From Pseudomonas sp. MM223 (GTDB lineage: Bacteria > Pseudomonadota > Gammaproteobacteria > Pseudomonadales > Pseudomonadaceae): DNA of 64,000 nucleotides. Both the position numbers and the translations under genes were made by a program. The notes beneath the pieces are model-generated. The model did not search any database and was not told the DNA's origin. It saw only the letters and a program-made list of their open reading frames with translations. This document shows, piece after piece, positions 18,846 to 28,735 of the stretch; positions within the stretch are counted from its first letter, which is position 1, and every line of letters begins with the position of its first letter. The stretch spans positions 508,501-572,500 of the forward strand of contig OX352322.1 in assembly GCA_947090765.1 (NCBI GenBank), written 5' to 3'.

Positions 18846-19202
18846 TTGGACAGAGTGTTCATCGAAGGCCTGGAAGTCGATACCGTCATCGGTGCCTATG
18901 ACTGGGAGCGGGATATTCGCCAGTGCTTGCGCCTGGACCTGAGCTTTGCCTGGGACAACCGCCCGGCCGCAGCGGGTGACGATTTGAGCCTGGCGCTGGA
19001 CTATGCCAGCGTGTCGGCGCGCATCCAGGGGTTTGCCGAGCAGGCGCGTTTCGAGTTGGTCGAAACCTTCGCCGAGCGCCTGGTGGCAACCTTGATGGAA
19101 GAATTCCATATCCCCTGGGTGCGGTTGAAACTGACCAAGCCAGGTGCGGTACCGGCTGCCCGTGGTGGTGTTGGCGTGGAGATCGAGCGCGGATGTCTCT
19201 GA
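18846..19202 (+). CDS. folB: Dihydroneopterin aldolase FolB
   Basis: A 118-residue aldolase that cleaves 7,8-dihydroneopterin to 6-hydroxymethyl-dihydropterin and glycolaldehyde in folate synthesis. The family signature [20 protein letters not shown] starts at the N-terminus, with [11 protein letters not shown] and [12 protein letters not shown] further on. TTG at 18846 is preferred because GGAGA lies 8-12 bases upstream and the protein then begins exactly at the conserved DRVFIEGL block; a frame from 18822 adds eight unsupported residues. The stop overlaps the folK start by 10 bp, so the two are translationally coupled. Confidence 0.93.
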   Translation: MDRVFIEGLEVDTVIGAYDWERDIRQCLRLDLSFAWDNRPAAAGDDLSLALDYASVSARIQGFAEQARFELVETFAERLVATLMEEFHIPWVRLKLTKPGAVPAARGGVGVEIERGCL

Positions 19203-19702
19203 GCACGGTTTACCTGGGCCTGGGCAGCAACATCGACCGTGAGGCGCATTTGTGCGCCGGGCTCGATGCGTTGGCGGGCATCCTGAGCGACATGCGCTGT
19301 TCGCCGGCATTCGAAAGCCAGGCGGTGGGGATCAAGAGCGGGCCGTTCATCAACTTCGTGGTAACGGGGCAAACCGCGTTGCCGCTGATCGAGCTGGACC
19401 GCCGGTTGAAGTTCATCGAGGCCGACAATGGCCGTTATGCGCCGGACCGCAAAGGGCTGCCGCTGGATATCGATGTGCTGATGTATGACGATCTGCACGG
19501 CACCTTCGATGGGTTGGTATTGCCCCGGGCCGAGATCCTGAAGAACGCATTCGTGCTGTGGCCGCTGTCGTTGCTGGCGCCTGAGCTGGTGCATCCAGGG
19601 GCGGGCAAGAGCATGGCCCGGTTGTGGCAGCAAGCACAGATTGACCAGGTACTGGCCCCGGTCGCCTTTGAGTGGCGTGGGTTGCAGTTAACACCTGCCT
19701 GA
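19193..19702 (+). CDS. folK: HPPK-type pyrophosphokinase FolK
   Basis: A 169-residue 2-amino-4-hydroxy-6-hydroxymethyldihydropteridine pyrophosphokinase that activates the pterin made by FolB for joining with p-aminobenzoate. It contains the family start VYLGLGSNIDREAHL, the FINFVV strand, and the signature DRKGLPLDIDVLMYDD (about 84-99) followed by LPRAEILKNAFVLWPLSLLAPELVHP in segments. It overlaps folB by 10 bp. A REP-type inverted repeat sits right after its stop and separates it from convergent cca. Confidence 0.96.
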   Translation: MSLSTVYLGLGSNIDREAHLCAGLDALAGILSDMRCSPAFESQAVGIKSGPFINFVVTGQTALPLIELDRRLKFIEADNGRYAPDRKGLPLDIDVLMYDDLHGTFDGLVLPRAEILKNAFVLWPLSLLAPELVHPGAGKSMARLWQQAQIDQVLAPVAFEWRGLQLTPA

Positions 19703-19718
19703 CTGTTAGGCGCGGTCA

Positions 19719-19769
19719 CTGTGGGAGCGGCCTTGCCGGTCCGGCGCCCCGGCAAGGCCGCTCCCACAG
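19719..19769. repeat. REP-type inverted repeat between convergent folK and cca
   Basis: CTGTGGGAGCGGCCTTGCCGG (19719-19739, quoted arm 21 bases in genome, core GTGGGAGCGGCCTTGCC) pairs perfectly with 19749-19769 around a 9-base loop. It can act as a bidirectional transcription barrier between folK and cca. Confidence 0.8.
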
Positions 19770-19781
19770 GTGCCGCGCTGC

Positions 19782-20889
19782 TCAACTGCGCTTGTAAGCC
19801 TCAAGCGCTTTCAGCCTCTCGCCTTTGAGTGCTTCGCCAAGTGCCTGGCCTGTCAGCCCAGCCTGTACCAACGGTTTCACATCCACCGCTCGCGCCGCTG
19901 CTGCTGCCCCTCGCAGGTAATCGGCCTGTGGATAACCAGGCTTACCATCGCCCAGCGACGCCATCTCGCAAGCGACCACAAAATCCTCAAACCGCTGCGG
20001 CCGTCGGTAAACATCAAACTTTTGCAAAAGATCCAGCAGTGCCGTGGCTGGCGAGCTCCAGTGCCTGATTGCTCAAGGCCAGGCACTCTCCGGTCAGTAA
20101 GGCCAGCTCCTGGCATTCCCTTGGTGCCTTGAGGCGCTGGTTGACGGCTTTGATCGATGCGGGTGCCAGCCCGTGCAGTAGGCAGGCCCAGCGTACGTGC
20201 AGGGGCTGTTCATGTGCTGCTGCCTGCTCCAGTGCCGCCAAGCCCGGGGAATCGTCAGCTAGCTCAGGCAGCAGCGCCTGCAGGGCATCGCAATCGCGCA
20301 ACACCTGGAAGAAAACCTGGGGTTGTGGCTCCATCAGCGCACGCTCGATCTCCTTCCAGCTGCGCTCGGCAGTCAACGCCTGTAGCTCGCCAGAGGCACT
20401 GATCTGGCGCATCAGTTCTAGCGTTTCTTCGGCAACCCGGAAACCCAGTGGTGCATAGCGGGCGGCAAACCGCGCAACGCGCAGCACGCGCAATGGATCT
20501 TCGGCGAATGCCGGGGATACATGGCGTAAAATTCGCTTTTCGAGGTCGTCTTTGCCGTGGTGGGGGTCGTACACCGTGCCTGCTTCGTCCTCGGCCATTG
20601 CGTTGATGGTCAGGTCACGGCGGATCAGGTCTTCTTCCAGGGTCACGTCAGGGCTGGCGTGAAAAGTGAACCCGCCATACCCACGCCCGCTCTTGCGCTC
20701 GGTACGCGCCAAGGCGTATTCCTCGCCGGTTTTCGGGTGCAGGAACACCGGAAAATCAGCGCCCACCGGCCGATAGCCCTTGGCGTGCATTTCTTCGACG
20801 GTGGCGCCCACCACGAGCCAGTCGATATCGCTGACAGGAAGGCCGAGCAGGCGGTCGCGCACGGCGCCGCCAACTTTGTAGATGTGCAT
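19782..20889 (-). pseudogene. cca: CCA-adding tRNA nucleotidyltransferase, frame broken by an extra base near 20047 (probable sequence error)
   Basis: Cca adds or repairs the 3' CCA of tRNAs. The first frame from ATG 20889 holds the catalytic head ([12 protein letters not shown] and [11 protein letters not shown] at residues about 5-30, then [12 protein letters not shown]). It runs through NQALEL before diverging into a false end ([11 protein letters not shown]). The true tail ([20 protein letters not shown], about 80 residues) continues in another frame to 19782. Removing one C from AGCCACGG on the coding strand restores [14 protein letters not shown] and a protein of about 368 residues. The total of 1108 bp is one base over. 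The gene is convergent with folK. Confidence 0.9.
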
Positions 20890-20944
20890 GTGCAGCTCTC
20901 CATAACTGCCGACAGGATAACCCGTCGGCAGTCATGGCGTTGCA

Positions 20945-22513
20945 CTAGAGGTGGTGAATGACAGCCAGGTCCATGCGCCCGTAGTCGGCGCTTTCGCCGT
21001 GCTCGCCGCGTGGTGGCATGTGGTGGGTTTTCATCACTTGCTCGCCCTGTACGGTCTCCAGGTGGATATCGAAGCCCCACAAGCGATGCAGATGCTTGAG
21101 CACTTCATCGGTCGAGTCGCCCAGCGGTTTGCGGTTGTGCTGCTGGTGGCGCAGGGTCAGCGAGCGGTCGCCGCGACGGTCGACGCTCCAGATCTGCACG
21201 TTCGGTTCTCGGTTGCCCAGGTTGTACTGCGCGGCCAGCAGCTCACGAATCACCCGGTAACCGGCTTCGTCGTGAATGGCGGGTACCAGCAGGTCGTCGC
21301 GTTGGTCGTCATCGAGGATGCTGAACAGCTTGAGGTCACGCATCACCTTGGGCGACAGGTACTGCAGGATGAAGCTCTCGTCCTTGAAGCTGCTCATGGC
21401 AAACTTGATGGTAGAAAGCCAGTCACTGCCGGCAATGTCGGGGAACCAGTGGCGATCTTCCTCGGTCGGGTTTTCGCACATGCGGCGGATGTCGGTGTAC
21501 ATCGCAAAGCCCAGTGCGTAAGGGTTGATGCCGCTGTAGTAGGGGCTGTCGAAGCCGGGCTGGAACACCACGCTGGTGTGTGACTGCAAGAACTCCATCA
21601 TGAAGCCTTCGGTGATCAGCCCTTCGTCGTACAGGTCGTTCATCAGCGTGTAGTGCCAGAAAGTTGCCCAACCTTCGTTCATTACCTGGGTCTGGCGCTG
21701 TGGGTAGAAGTACTGGGCGATTTTGCGCACGATGCGCACCACTTCACGCTGCCAGGGCTCGAGCAGCGGTGCATTTTTCTCGATGAAATACAGGATGTTT
21801 TCCTGTGGTTCGGCGGGGAAGCGCGCATCATCGCGTTCGTTACCCCGTTCGGCGCTTTTCGGGATGGTGCGCCACAGGTCGTTGATCTGGCGCTGCAGGT
21901 GCTCTTCGCGTTCCTTCTGCCGGCGGCGTTCCTCTTCTGCAGAGATAGGGTAGGGGCGCTTGTAGCGGTCCACGCCGTAGTTCATCAGGGCATGGCAGGA
22001 GTCGATCAGGTCTTCCACGGCGTCGATGCCGTGGCGCTCCTCGCACTGGGCGATGTACTGCTTGGCAAACACCAGGTAATCGATGATCGAGCTGGCATCG
22101 GTCCAGGTGCGGAACAGGTAGTTGCCTTTGAAGAAGCTGTTGTGGCCATAACAGGCGTGGGCAATCACCAGCGCCTGCATACACATGGTGTTTTCTTCCA
22201 TGAGGTAGGCAATGCACGGGTCGGAGTTGATCACGATCTCATAGGCCAGGCCCATCTGGCCGCGGCTGTAGGACTTTTCTGTACTTAGGAACTGCTTGCC
22301 GTAGGACCAGTGGTGGTAACCCAGCGGCATGCCGACCGAGGCATAGGCGTCCATCATCTGCTCGGCAGTGATCACCTCGATCTGGTTGGGGTAAGTGTCC
22401 AGGGCGTAACGCTCGGCCAGGCGGCTGATTTCCCGGTCGTAGGTCTGGATCAGCTCGAACGTCCACTCGGACCCGGTGGAAATGGGTTGGCGTCTCTGTG
22501 CTCTGGCGGTCAT
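20945..22513 (-). CDS. SpoVR family protein
   Basis: A 522-residue SpoVR/YcgB family protein. Recognisable are [20 protein letters not shown] near the N-terminus, the central [20 protein letters not shown] and the [20 protein letters not shown] segment. Biochemical function is unknown. In many proteobacteria it is found with a serine-kinase-like PrkA/YeaG and the YeaH protein, as here; the three are expressed in stationary phase or nitrogen stress in E. coli. Its start overlaps the yeaH-like stop by 4 bp, so it is probably translated from the same mRNA. Cca follows after 55 bp on the same strand. Confidence 0.94.
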   Translation of the reverse strand: MTARAQRRQPISTGSEWTFELIQTYDREISRLAERYALDTYPNQIEVITAEQMMDAYASVGMPLGYHHWSYGKQFLSTEKSYSRGQMGLAYEIVINSDPCIAYLMEENTMCMQALVIAHACYGHNSFFKGNYLFRTWTDASSIIDYLVFAKQYIAQCEERHGIDAVEDLIDSCHALMNYGVDRYKRPYPISAEEERRRQKEREEHLQRQINDLWRTIPKSAERGNERDDARFPAEPQENILYFIEKNAPLLEPWQREVVRIVRKIAQYFYPQRQTQVMNEGWATFWHYTLMNDLYDEGLITEGFMMEFLQSHTSVVFQPGFDSPYYSGINPYALGFAMYTDIRRMCENPTEEDRHWFPDIAGSDWLSTIKFAMSSFKDESFILQYLSPKVMRDLKLFSILDDDQRDDLLVPAIHDEAGYRVIRELLAAQYNLGNREPNVQIWSVDRRGDRSLTLRHQQHNRKPLGDSTDEVLKHLHRLWGFDIHLETVQGEQVMKTHHMPPRGEHGESADYGRMDLAVIHHL

Positions 22514-23784
22514 GTGGCTAACCTGCGCTGGAAGAGTTCACGGAAGACCGGGTAGATGTCACCGGCCGATACCAACTGCTGCTGCGCGAACGTGTCGGGG
22601 AAAGCTTCGCCGATGCGCTCGTATTCGTACCACAGCGCTTGGTGCTCACGGGGGGTGATCTCGACGTAAGTGTAGTACTGCACGTGCGGCATGATCTGCT
22701 TGGAGAGGATGTCGCGGCAGATTGGCGAGTCGTCGTTCCAGTTGTCGCCGTCAGAAGCCTGGGCGGCGTAGATGTTCCAGTCGCTGGCCGGGTAGCGTTC
22801 GGCCATGATCTCCTGCATCAGCTTGAGCGCGCTGGAGACGATGGTGCCGCCGGTTTCCCGCGAGTAGAAGAACTCTTCCTCATCGACTTCCCGGGCGCTG
22901 GTGTGGTGGCGGATGAATACCACTTCGATGCGGTCATAGTTACGCTTGAGGAACAGGTACAACAGGATGAAGAAGCGTTTGGCGATGTCCTTGGTGGCCT
23001 GGGTCATGGAGCCGGACACGTCCATCAGGCAGAACATCACCGCCTTGGAACTGGGGTTGGGCTGCTTGACCAGCAGGTTGTACTTGAGGTCGAACGTATC
23101 AAGGAAGGGCAGGCGGTTGATGCGTGCCTTCAGGCGTTCGATTTCCTGTTCGACTTCCTGGATGTCGGTGAAGTTGTCCGGCTCCTCGACCCGCAGGCGA
23201 TCGAGTTCCTTTTGTGCTTCACGCAGCAGTGCGCGGCTGCTGCCGGTCAGGGCGATCCGCCGGGCATGCGCCGAGCGCAGGGTACGCACAATGTTGATAC
23301 GTGACGGGTTGCCTTCGTTGGCGATACCCGCGCGCACAGTCTTGAAAGTGTCGGTCCCGGTCAGGTGGCGTTTCACCAGGTTGGGCAGTTCGAGGTCCTC
23401 GAACATGAATTCGAGGAATTCTTCCTGGGTGATCTGGAAGACGAAGTCATCCATGCCATCGCCGGAGTTGCCAGCCTTGCCGCGGCCCCCGCCGCCCCCG
23501 CCACCGCCTTGCGGCCTGGGGATATGTTCGCCGGCGGTGAATTCCTTGTTGCCTGGGTGCACGACGGTCTGTTTGCCGCCGCGACCGTGGTGCAGCACAG
23601 GCTCGTCGATGTCACGGCCCGGAATGCTGATTTGTTCGCCATGTTCCATGTCCATGATGGAACGGCGGCTTACCGCCTCCTCGACGGCTTTCTTGATGTG
23701 TTCGCGGTACCGCCGCAAAAAGCGCTGGCGGTTGACCGTGCTCTTGTTCTTGCCGTTCAGGCGTCGGTCTATAACGTAGCTCAT
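22510..23784 (-). CDS. YeaH/YhbH family protein (DUF444)
   Basis: A 424-residue protein of the YeaH family. The N-terminus ([20 protein letters not shown]) is Arg/Lys-rich. A glycine run sits near residue 95 ([12 protein letters not shown]), and the C-terminal half is a von Willebrand A-like domain with the metal-site motif DVSGSM (about residue 255). Members work with the PrkA/YeaG kinase, but their molecular activity is unknown. ATG at 23784 begins the conserved block; an upstream in-frame start at 23835 would only add residues from the intergenic repeat. It lies between prkA and spoVR on the same strand with a 4-bp overlap to spoVR. Confidence 0.93.
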   Translation of the reverse strand: MSYVIDRRLNGKNKSTVNRQRFLRRYREHIKKAVEEAVSRRSIMDMEHGEQISIPGRDIDEPVLHHGRGGKQTVVHPGNKEFTAGEHIPRPQGGGGGGGGRGKAGNSGDGMDDFVFQITQEEFLEFMFEDLELPNLVKRHLTGTDTFKTVRAGIANEGNPSRINIVRTLRSAHARRIALTGSSRALLREAQKELDRLRVEEPDNFTDIQEVEQEIERLKARINRLPFLDTFDLKYNLLVKQPNPSSKAVMFCLMDVSGSMTQATKDIAKRFFILLYLFLKRNYDRIEVVFIRHHTSAREVDEEEFFYSRETGGTIVSSALKLMQEIMAERYPASDWNIYAAQASDGDNWNDDSPICRDILSKQIMPHVQYYTYVEITPREHQALWYEYERIGEAFPDTFAQQQLVSAGDIYPVFRELFQRRLAT

Positions 23785-23925
23785 GGTCCCTCCGGTGACT
23801 GGATCCAGCTGCAAGCCACAAGCTTCAAGCTGCAAGAAAGAGCAGCCACCGCTGCTGCAGGCTGTGACGCGGGCGGAAAAGCCAACGCCAGGCAGCTTGC
23901 AGCTCGCGGCTAGTAGCTTGCCGCT

Positions 23926-25848
23926 TTATTGCGATTTCCTGACCCGCAGGTACCATTCCGACAGCAGACGAACCTGTTTGTCGGTGTAGCCACGCTCCAC
24001 CATGCGCGTGACGAAGTCGTTGTGCTTCTGTTGGTCTTCCTTGCTGGCCTTGGCGTTGAAGCTGATGACCGGCAGCAGGTCTTCGGTGTTGGAGAACATT
24101 TTCTTCTCGATCACCACCCGCAGCTTTTCATAGCTCAGCCAGCTCGGGTTCTTGCCGTTGTTGTTGGCACGGGCGCGCAGCACGAAGTTGACGATTTCGT
24201 TGCGGAAATCTTTCGGGTTGCTGATGCCGGCCGGTTTTTCGATCTTCTCCAGCTCTTCGTTGAGGGCGATGCGGTTGAGAATTTCGCCGGTTTCCGGGTC
24301 GCGGTACTCCTGGTCCTGGATCCAGAAGTCGGCGTACAGCACGTAGCGGTCGAAAATGTTCTGGCCGTATTCGCTGTAGGACTCCAGGTAGGCGGTCTGG
24401 ATTTCCTTGCCGATGAACTCGATGTAGCGCGGTGCCAGGTACTCCTTCAGGTAGCGCAGGTAGCGTTCGCGCACTTCGGCAGGGAACTGTTCCTGTTCGA
24501 TCTGCTGTTCGAGCACATACAGCAGGTGAACCGGGTTGGCCGCAATCTCGTGTGGGTCGAAGTTGAATACCTTGGAAAGGATCTTGAAGGCGAAGCGGGT
24601 CGACAGGCCGTTCATGCCCTCGTCGACGCCTGCCGAGTCCCGGTATTCCTGGATCGACTTGGCCTTGGGATCGGTGTCTTTGAGGTTTTCGCCATCGTAC
24701 ACGCGCATCTTCGAGTAGATGTTGGAGTTCTCTGGCTCTTTGAGGCGCGAGAGGACAGTGAACTGCGCCAGCATCTTGAGGGTGTCTGGCGCGCAATGGG
24801 CCTTGGCCAGCGAACTGTTGATGAGCAACTTGTCGTAGATCTTGATCTCATCGCTGACGCGCAGGCAGTACGGCACCTTGACGATGTAGATCCGGTCGAT
24901 GAACGCTTCGTTGTTCTTGTTGTTACGGAAGGTGTGCCACTCCGATTCGTTGGAGTGGGCCAGCAGGATGCCGGTGTAGGGAATGGCGCCCAGCCCCTCG
25001 GTACTGTTGTAGTTGCCTTCCTGAGTGGCCGTAAGCAGTGGGTGCAGGACCTTGATCGGGGCCTTGAACATCTCGACGAATTCCATCAGGCCCTGGTTGG
25101 CCCGGCACAGCGCGCCCGAGTAGCTGTAGGCATCGGCGTCGTTCTGCGGGAATTCCTCGAGCTTGCGGATATCAACCTTGCCGACCAGGGCGGAAATGTC
25201 CTGGTTGTTCTCGTCGCCCGGTTCGGTCTTGGCGATGGCGATCTGGTTGAGGATCGACGGGTACAGCTTGACCACTTTGAACTTGCTGATGTCGCCACCG
25301 AACTCCTGCAGGCGCTTGGTGGCCCAGGGCGACATGATGGTGTTCAGGTAGCGCCGCGAGATGCCGTACTCTTCCTCGAGAATGGCCCCGTCTTCAGTGG
25401 CGTTGAACAGCCCCAAGGGCGACTCGAACACCGGCGAGCCCTTGATGGCGTAGAACGGGACCTTTTCCATCAGCTGCTTGAGCTTTTCGGCCAGCGACGA
25501 CTTACCGCCGCCCACCGGGCCCAGCAGGTAGAGGATTTGTTTCTTTTCTTCCAGGCCTTGGGCGGCGTGGCGGAAATAAGACACGATCTGGTCGATGCAC
25601 TCTTCCATGCCATGGAAGTCGGCAAAGGCCGGATAGCGGCGGATAACCTTGTTGGAAAAGATGCGCGACAGCCTGGAGTTGGTAGAGGTGTCGATCAGCT
25701 CTGGCTCACCGATGGCCAGCAACAGCCGTTCGGCCGCCGATGCGTAGGCACTGCGATCCCCTTTGCACAGCTCGAGGTACTCCTGCAGCGAGAGTTCTTC
25801 CTGGCGCGTGGACTCGAAACGTTGTTGGAAGTGGCTAAAAATACTCAT
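23926..25848 (-). CDS. prkA: PrkA/YeaG family serine protein kinase
   Basis: A 640-residue AAA-type protein with Walker A GPVGGGKSS (residues 110-118), then a C-terminal kinase-like domain. Family blocks include RIFSNKVIRRYPAF and the GILLAHSNESEWHTFRNNKN region. E. coli YeaG is an autophosphorylating Ser/Thr kinase induced by nitrogen starvation and stationary phase. The first gene of a prkA-yeaH-spoVR set, with 141 bp to yeaH, which contains a short repeat-rich spacer with copies of CAAGCTTCAAGCTGCAAG-type words. The start MSIFSHFQQRFE is the usual one. Confidence 0.95.
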   Translation of the reverse strand: MSIFSHFQQRFESTRQEELSLQEYLELCKGDRSAYASAAERLLLAIGEPELIDTSTNSRLSRIFSNKVIRRYPAFADFHGMEECIDQIVSYFRHAAQGLEEKKQILYLLGPVGGGKSSLAEKLKQLMEKVPFYAIKGSPVFESPLGLFNATEDGAILEEEYGISRRYLNTIMSPWATKRLQEFGGDISKFKVVKLYPSILNQIAIAKTEPGDENNQDISALVGKVDIRKLEEFPQNDADAYSYSGALCRANQGLMEFVEMFKAPIKVLHPLLTATQEGNYNSTEGLGAIPYTGILLAHSNESEWHTFRNNKNNEAFIDRIYIVKVPYCLRVSDEIKIYDKLLINSSLAKAHCAPDTLKMLAQFTVLSRLKEPENSNIYSKMRVYDGENLKDTDPKAKSIQEYRDSAGVDEGMNGLSTRFAFKILSKVFNFDPHEIAANPVHLLYVLEQQIEQEQFPAEVRERYLRYLKEYLAPRYIEFIGKEIQTAYLESYSEYGQNIFDRYVLYADFWIQDQEYRDPETGEILNRIALNEELEKIEKPAGISNPKDFRNEIVNFVLRARANNNGKNPSWLSYEKLRVVIEKKMFSNTEDLLPVISFNAKASKEDQQKHNDFVTRMVERGYTDKQVRLLSEWYLRVRKSQ

Positions 25849-26132
25849 GACGTCACCTCGCTCGATACGTGGAGACGACGCCGGATCAGTCAGCTGATGC
25901 TGGCATGCAACCGGTTTTGCCGGCTGCTGTATACCCCCCAGAACACCCTGTAACGCTACCGATGACCCGCACGCCGGTGTACCGGCTCTCCCCTTTTTCT
26001 GGATGGCCTGCGCTTAAGAATAGTTGGTTATCGGCAAGTTCAAGGGAGAGGGGCGGAGAAGTTGCGAACGACCGTTCGTCAGATAAGCCGCAAGCCCGCA
26101 CAGGGCGCGGGCTGCAGTAAAAATGAAAATAT
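25849..26132 (-). other. Gene-free interval upstream of prkA
   Basis: About 280 bp between the prkA start and the end of glpE. It presumably holds the prkA promoter on the minus strand. A GG/GC pair near 25906-25923 resembles a sigma54 site but its spacing is 11 rather than 10 bases, so it is not called. Confidence 0.4.
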
Positions 26133-26465
26133 TTATTCGGCGGTGCCTTGGGCGGTCTCGGCCGGGTAGGTGGCGCGCCACAGTTCAAAGCCGCCGTCCA
26201 CGCTGTACACGTCGGAAAAGCCCTGGCCTACCAGGTAGGCGGCAGCGCTCTGGCTGGAATTGCCGTGGTAGCAGACCACCAGGGTGGGGGCGTCGAGGTC
26301 GGCATTGCGGATGAACTCGGCAACCGACGTGTTATCCAGGTGCCGGGCGCCGGTAATGTGGCCGGCGGCGAAGGCTTGCGAGTCACGAATGTCGACGACG
26401 ACCGCACCTTCTTGCTTGCGAAGCTCCAAGGCCTGCTCGGGAGGGATGCGCTTGAATTCGCTCAT
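26133..26465 (-). CDS. glpE: Thiosulfate sulfurtransferase GlpE (single-domain rhodanese)
   Basis: A 110-residue rhodanese that moves sulfane sulfur from thiosulfate to thiol or cyanide acceptors. The catalytic loop VCYHGNSSQ places the active cysteine at residue 65, the same number as in E. coli GlpE. The N-terminal [15 protein letters not shown] and the [15 protein letters not shown] strand are typical. ATG 26465 is preferred over upstream in-frame starts because it begins the conserved sequence and follows GGAAG. It lies 14 bp after apaH on the same strand. Confidence 0.96.
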   Translation of the reverse strand: MSEFKRIPPEQALELRKQEGAVVVDIRDSQAFAAGHITGARHLDNTSVAEFIRNADLDAPTLVVCYHGNSSQSAAAYLVGQGFSDVYSVDGGFELWRATYPAETAQGTAE

Positions 26466-26479
26466 GGGTACTACTTCCT

Positions 26480-27346
26480 TCAGGTGTGGTCGTTGATTGT
26501 AGTGGGTTGTGCCGGGTGGCGCAGGGTGCCGTCGTCGGCACAGTCGCAGCGGTGGTATTCGCCGCTGTCGACGTTGTACAAGGTCATGGCGCCGCCCCAC
26601 ACGCAGCCGGTGTCCAGGGCGATGACGCCCGGCTCGTCGACGCGGCCTTCCAGGGCAGCCCAGTGGCCGAAGATGATCTTCACATGCCGCGAGCGGCGGT
26701 CCTTGTGTGCAAACCAGGGCTTGTAGCCTTTGGGCGCGGTGCCCAGGCCTTCCTTGCTCTTGAGGTCCAACTTGCCCTCGGCAGTGCAGAAGCGCATGCG
26801 TGTGAAGTAGTTGGTAATGACGCGCAGGCGTTCAATACCGGTGAGGTTCTTGCTCCACTTGTTCGGCTCGTTGCCATACATGCCGTCGAGGTACAGCTTC
26901 AGGCGGCCATCGTCGCGCAGTACTTCTTCCACCTCGGCCGCCAGGCCAAGGGCCTGGCCGAGCGTCCACTGTGGCGGGATGCCGGCGTGTGCCATGGCGA
27001 TGCCGCGTGGCTCGTCGTAATGCAGCAGTTTTTGCTGGCGCAGCCAGTGGAACAGCAGGTCGGCGTCTGGTGCTTCGATGATCTCGCGCAGCGTGTCGCT
27101 TTTTTTCAGGCGCTCGACGTTGTGCCAAGCGGCCAGCAGGTGCAGGTCATGGTTGCCGAGTACGCAGACCAGCGACTGGCGGATCGAATACAGGAAACGC
27201 AGGGTTTCCAATGATTCGGGGCCGCGGTTGACCAGGTCGCCGACCAGCCACAGGCGGTCGACAGCCGGGTTGAAACTGACACGTTCGAGCAGGCATTTGA
27301 GAGGTTGCAGGCAGCCCTGAAGGTCACCGACAGCGTAGGTTGCCAT
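26480..27346 (-). CDS. apaH: Symmetrical bis(5'-nucleosyl)-tetraphosphatase ApaH
   Basis: A 288-residue metallophosphatase that splits Ap4A into two ADP and also removes Np4 caps from RNA in E. coli. The phosphoesterase motifs are intact: VGDLQGC (about residue 6), [13 protein letters not shown] (about 34-46), [10 protein letters not shown] (about 64-73) and a later AHAGIPPQW. The start codon overlaps the apaG stop (TGATG), so it is coupled within rsmA-apaG-apaH, then glpE. Length is normal. Confidence 0.98.
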   Translation of the reverse strand: MATYAVGDLQGCLQPLKCLLERVSFNPAVDRLWLVGDLVNRGPESLETLRFLYSIRQSLVCVLGNHDLHLLAAWHNVERLKKSDTLREIIEAPDADLLFHWLRQQKLLHYDEPRGIAMAHAGIPPQWTLGQALGLAAEVEEVLRDDGRLKLYLDGMYGNEPNKWSKNLTGIERLRVITNYFTRMRFCTAEGKLDLKSKEGLGTAPKGYKPWFAHKDRRSRHVKIIFGHWAALEGRVDEPGVIALDTGCVWGGAMTLYNVDSGEYHRCDCADDGTLRHPAQPTTINDHT

Positions 27347-27726
27347 CAGTGCAGCGCCCCGGGCACCGCGAGGCGGAAGGGGGCAATCTCGGCGTCGAAG
27401 CGCTTACCGTCTTCGGCAAACATCTGGTAACTGCCCTGCATGGTGCCCACGCGGGTGCTGATGACCGCGCCGCTGCTATAGGTGTGGCTCTGGCCCGGGT
27501 CGATGTTGGGCTGCTGGCCGACTACACCGGAGCCGCGCACTTCCTCCACCTCGCCGTCACCGTTGGTGATCAGCCAGTGGCGTGACAACAGCTTGGCCTT
27601 GAGCGAGCCGCTGTTCTGCACGGTGATGGTGTAGGCGAACGCGAAACGACTGTTTTCGGGGTCGGATTGTTCTTTCAGGTAGCGGGTCACGACGCTGACG
27701 TCGATTTGATAGCGGGGGTCGGACAT
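27346..27726 (-). CDS. apaG: ApaG (Co2+/Mg2+ efflux-associated protein)
   Basis: A 126-residue single-domain protein with an immunoglobulin-like beta fold. Family hallmarks are [34 protein letters not shown] and [19 protein letters not shown]. Its exact molecular role is unsettled; mutants in enterobacteria show cobalt/magnesium phenotypes. ATG at 27726 starts the conserved [12 protein letters not shown]; a longer frame from 27753 has no homology support. It overlaps the start of apaH. A REP-type repeat separates it from rsmA. Confidence 0.96.
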   Translation of the reverse strand: MSDPRYQIDVSVVTRYLKEQSDPENSRFAFAYTITVQNSGSLKAKLLSRHWLITNGDGEVEEVRGSGVVGQQPNIDPGQSHTYSSGAVISTRVGTMQGSYQMFAEDGKRFDAEIAPFRLAVPGALH

Positions 27727-27825
27727 GCAAGGGCCTTGGGCGAGCTGACGCAATAATGCAGTCTAGGCCATTGGGAGGGGGAGGGCCAGCGGTGTAAGGC
27801 TTGCGGGTTTGTGTTGTCAGTGCTG

Positions 27826-27918
27826 GCCCTATCGCCGGTAAGCCAGCTCCCACAGGTACAGCACAGTTCTTGAGGGCTGTGGAGTTCCTGTGGGAGCGGG
27901 CGGGGCCGCGAAGAGGCC
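27826..27918. repeat. REP-type inverted pair between rsmA and apaG
   Basis: GCCAGCTCCCACAGGTA near 27842 faces TTCCTGTGGGAGCGGGCGGG near 27886, with flanking CCCTATCGCCGG and CCGCGAAGAGGCC blocks. The arms are imperfect. It separates rsmA from apaG, so the two may be less tightly linked than in other genera. Confidence 0.65.
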
Positions 27919-27931
27919 AGTGCAGGCTGGA

Positions 27932-28735
27932 TCAGGCTTGTTGCTGATCGGCCAGCTGGTCAGCCAGGCGCACAAAGGCCGCCAGGTCCAGCTGTTCCGG
28001 GCGCAGGCTGCCATCCACCCCGGCTGCCTCGATGGCCGCGCTGTCGAGCAGGCCTTTCAGGGTATTGCGCAGTGTCTTGCGGCGCTGGTTGAAGGCTTCG
28101 CGAACGACGCGCTCCAGCAGCAGGTGGTCCTTGGCCGGGAACGGCAGCACTTCGTGCGGCACCAGGCGGACGATGGCCGAGTCCACCTTCGGCGGCGGGT
28201 TGAAGGCGCCAGGGCCAACGTTGAACAGGTGTTCGACGCGGCAATGGTACTGCACCATGATCGACAAACGCCCCCAGTCACCACCACCAGGGCCGGCGGC
28301 CATGCGCTCGACCACTTCTTTTTGCAGCATGAAGTGCATGTCGCGGATCAGACCGGCATGGCTGAGCAAGTGGAAGATCAGCGGGGTGGAAATGTTGTAG
28401 GGCAGGTTGCCCACCACCTTGAGGCTGCGCGGTGGCACACCCAGCTGGTTGAAGTCGAACTTCAGGGCGTCGCCCTGGTGCAGGCGGAAGTTGCTGCGGC
28501 CAGCGAACTTGTGCTGCAGGATCGGCACCAGGTCCTTGTCCAGCTCCACCACATCCAGTTGTGCGCCGCTGCCCAGCAGGCCTTCGGTCAGGGCGCCCTG
28601 GCCCGGGCCGATTTCCAGCAGGTGTTCACCGGCCTTGGCATTGATGGCACGCAGGATACGGTCGATGATGCCGGCGTCGTGCAGGAAGTTCTGGCCGAAG
28701 CGCTTGCGCGCCCGGTGTTGGTATTGCTCGTTCAT
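27932..28735 (-). CDS. rsmA: 16S rRNA dimethyladenosine transferase RsmA (KsgA)
   Basis: A 267-residue SAM-dependent enzyme that dimethylates two adjacent adenosines (A1518 and A1519, E. coli numbering) late in 30S maturation. It begins [20 protein letters not shown], has the SAM-binding [12 protein letters not shown] (about 42-53) and the catalytic NLPYNIS motif (about residue 113). ATG at 28735 overlaps the pdxA stop (ATGA), the usual coupling in pdxA-rsmA-apaG-apaH. Longer frames upstream are the complement-frame of pdxA and are rejected. Complete. Confidence 0.98.
   Translation of the reverse strand: MNEQYQHRARKRFGQNFLHDAGIIDRILRAINAKAGEHLLEIGPGQGALTEGLLGSGAQLDVVELDKDLVPILQHKFAGRSNFRLHQGDALKFDFNQLGVPPRSLKVVGNLPYNISTPLIFHLLSHAGLIRDMHFMLQKEVVERMAAGPGGGDWGRLSIMVQYHCRVEHLFNVGPGAFNPPPKVDSAIVRLVPHEVLPFPAKDHLLLERVVREAFNQRRKTLRNTLKGLLDSAAIEAAGVDGSLRPEQLDLAAFVRLADQLADQQQA

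Noticed and set aside
25906..25923. Possible sigma54 promoter (GG and GC elements) upstream of prkA
   Set aside because: Spacing between GG and GC is 11 rather than 10 bases; without confirming sequence accuracy or expression data it is not called.
23929..25953. 674-residue plus-strand frame opposite prkA
   Set aside because: It is antisense to prkA; composition is typical of a shadow frame.
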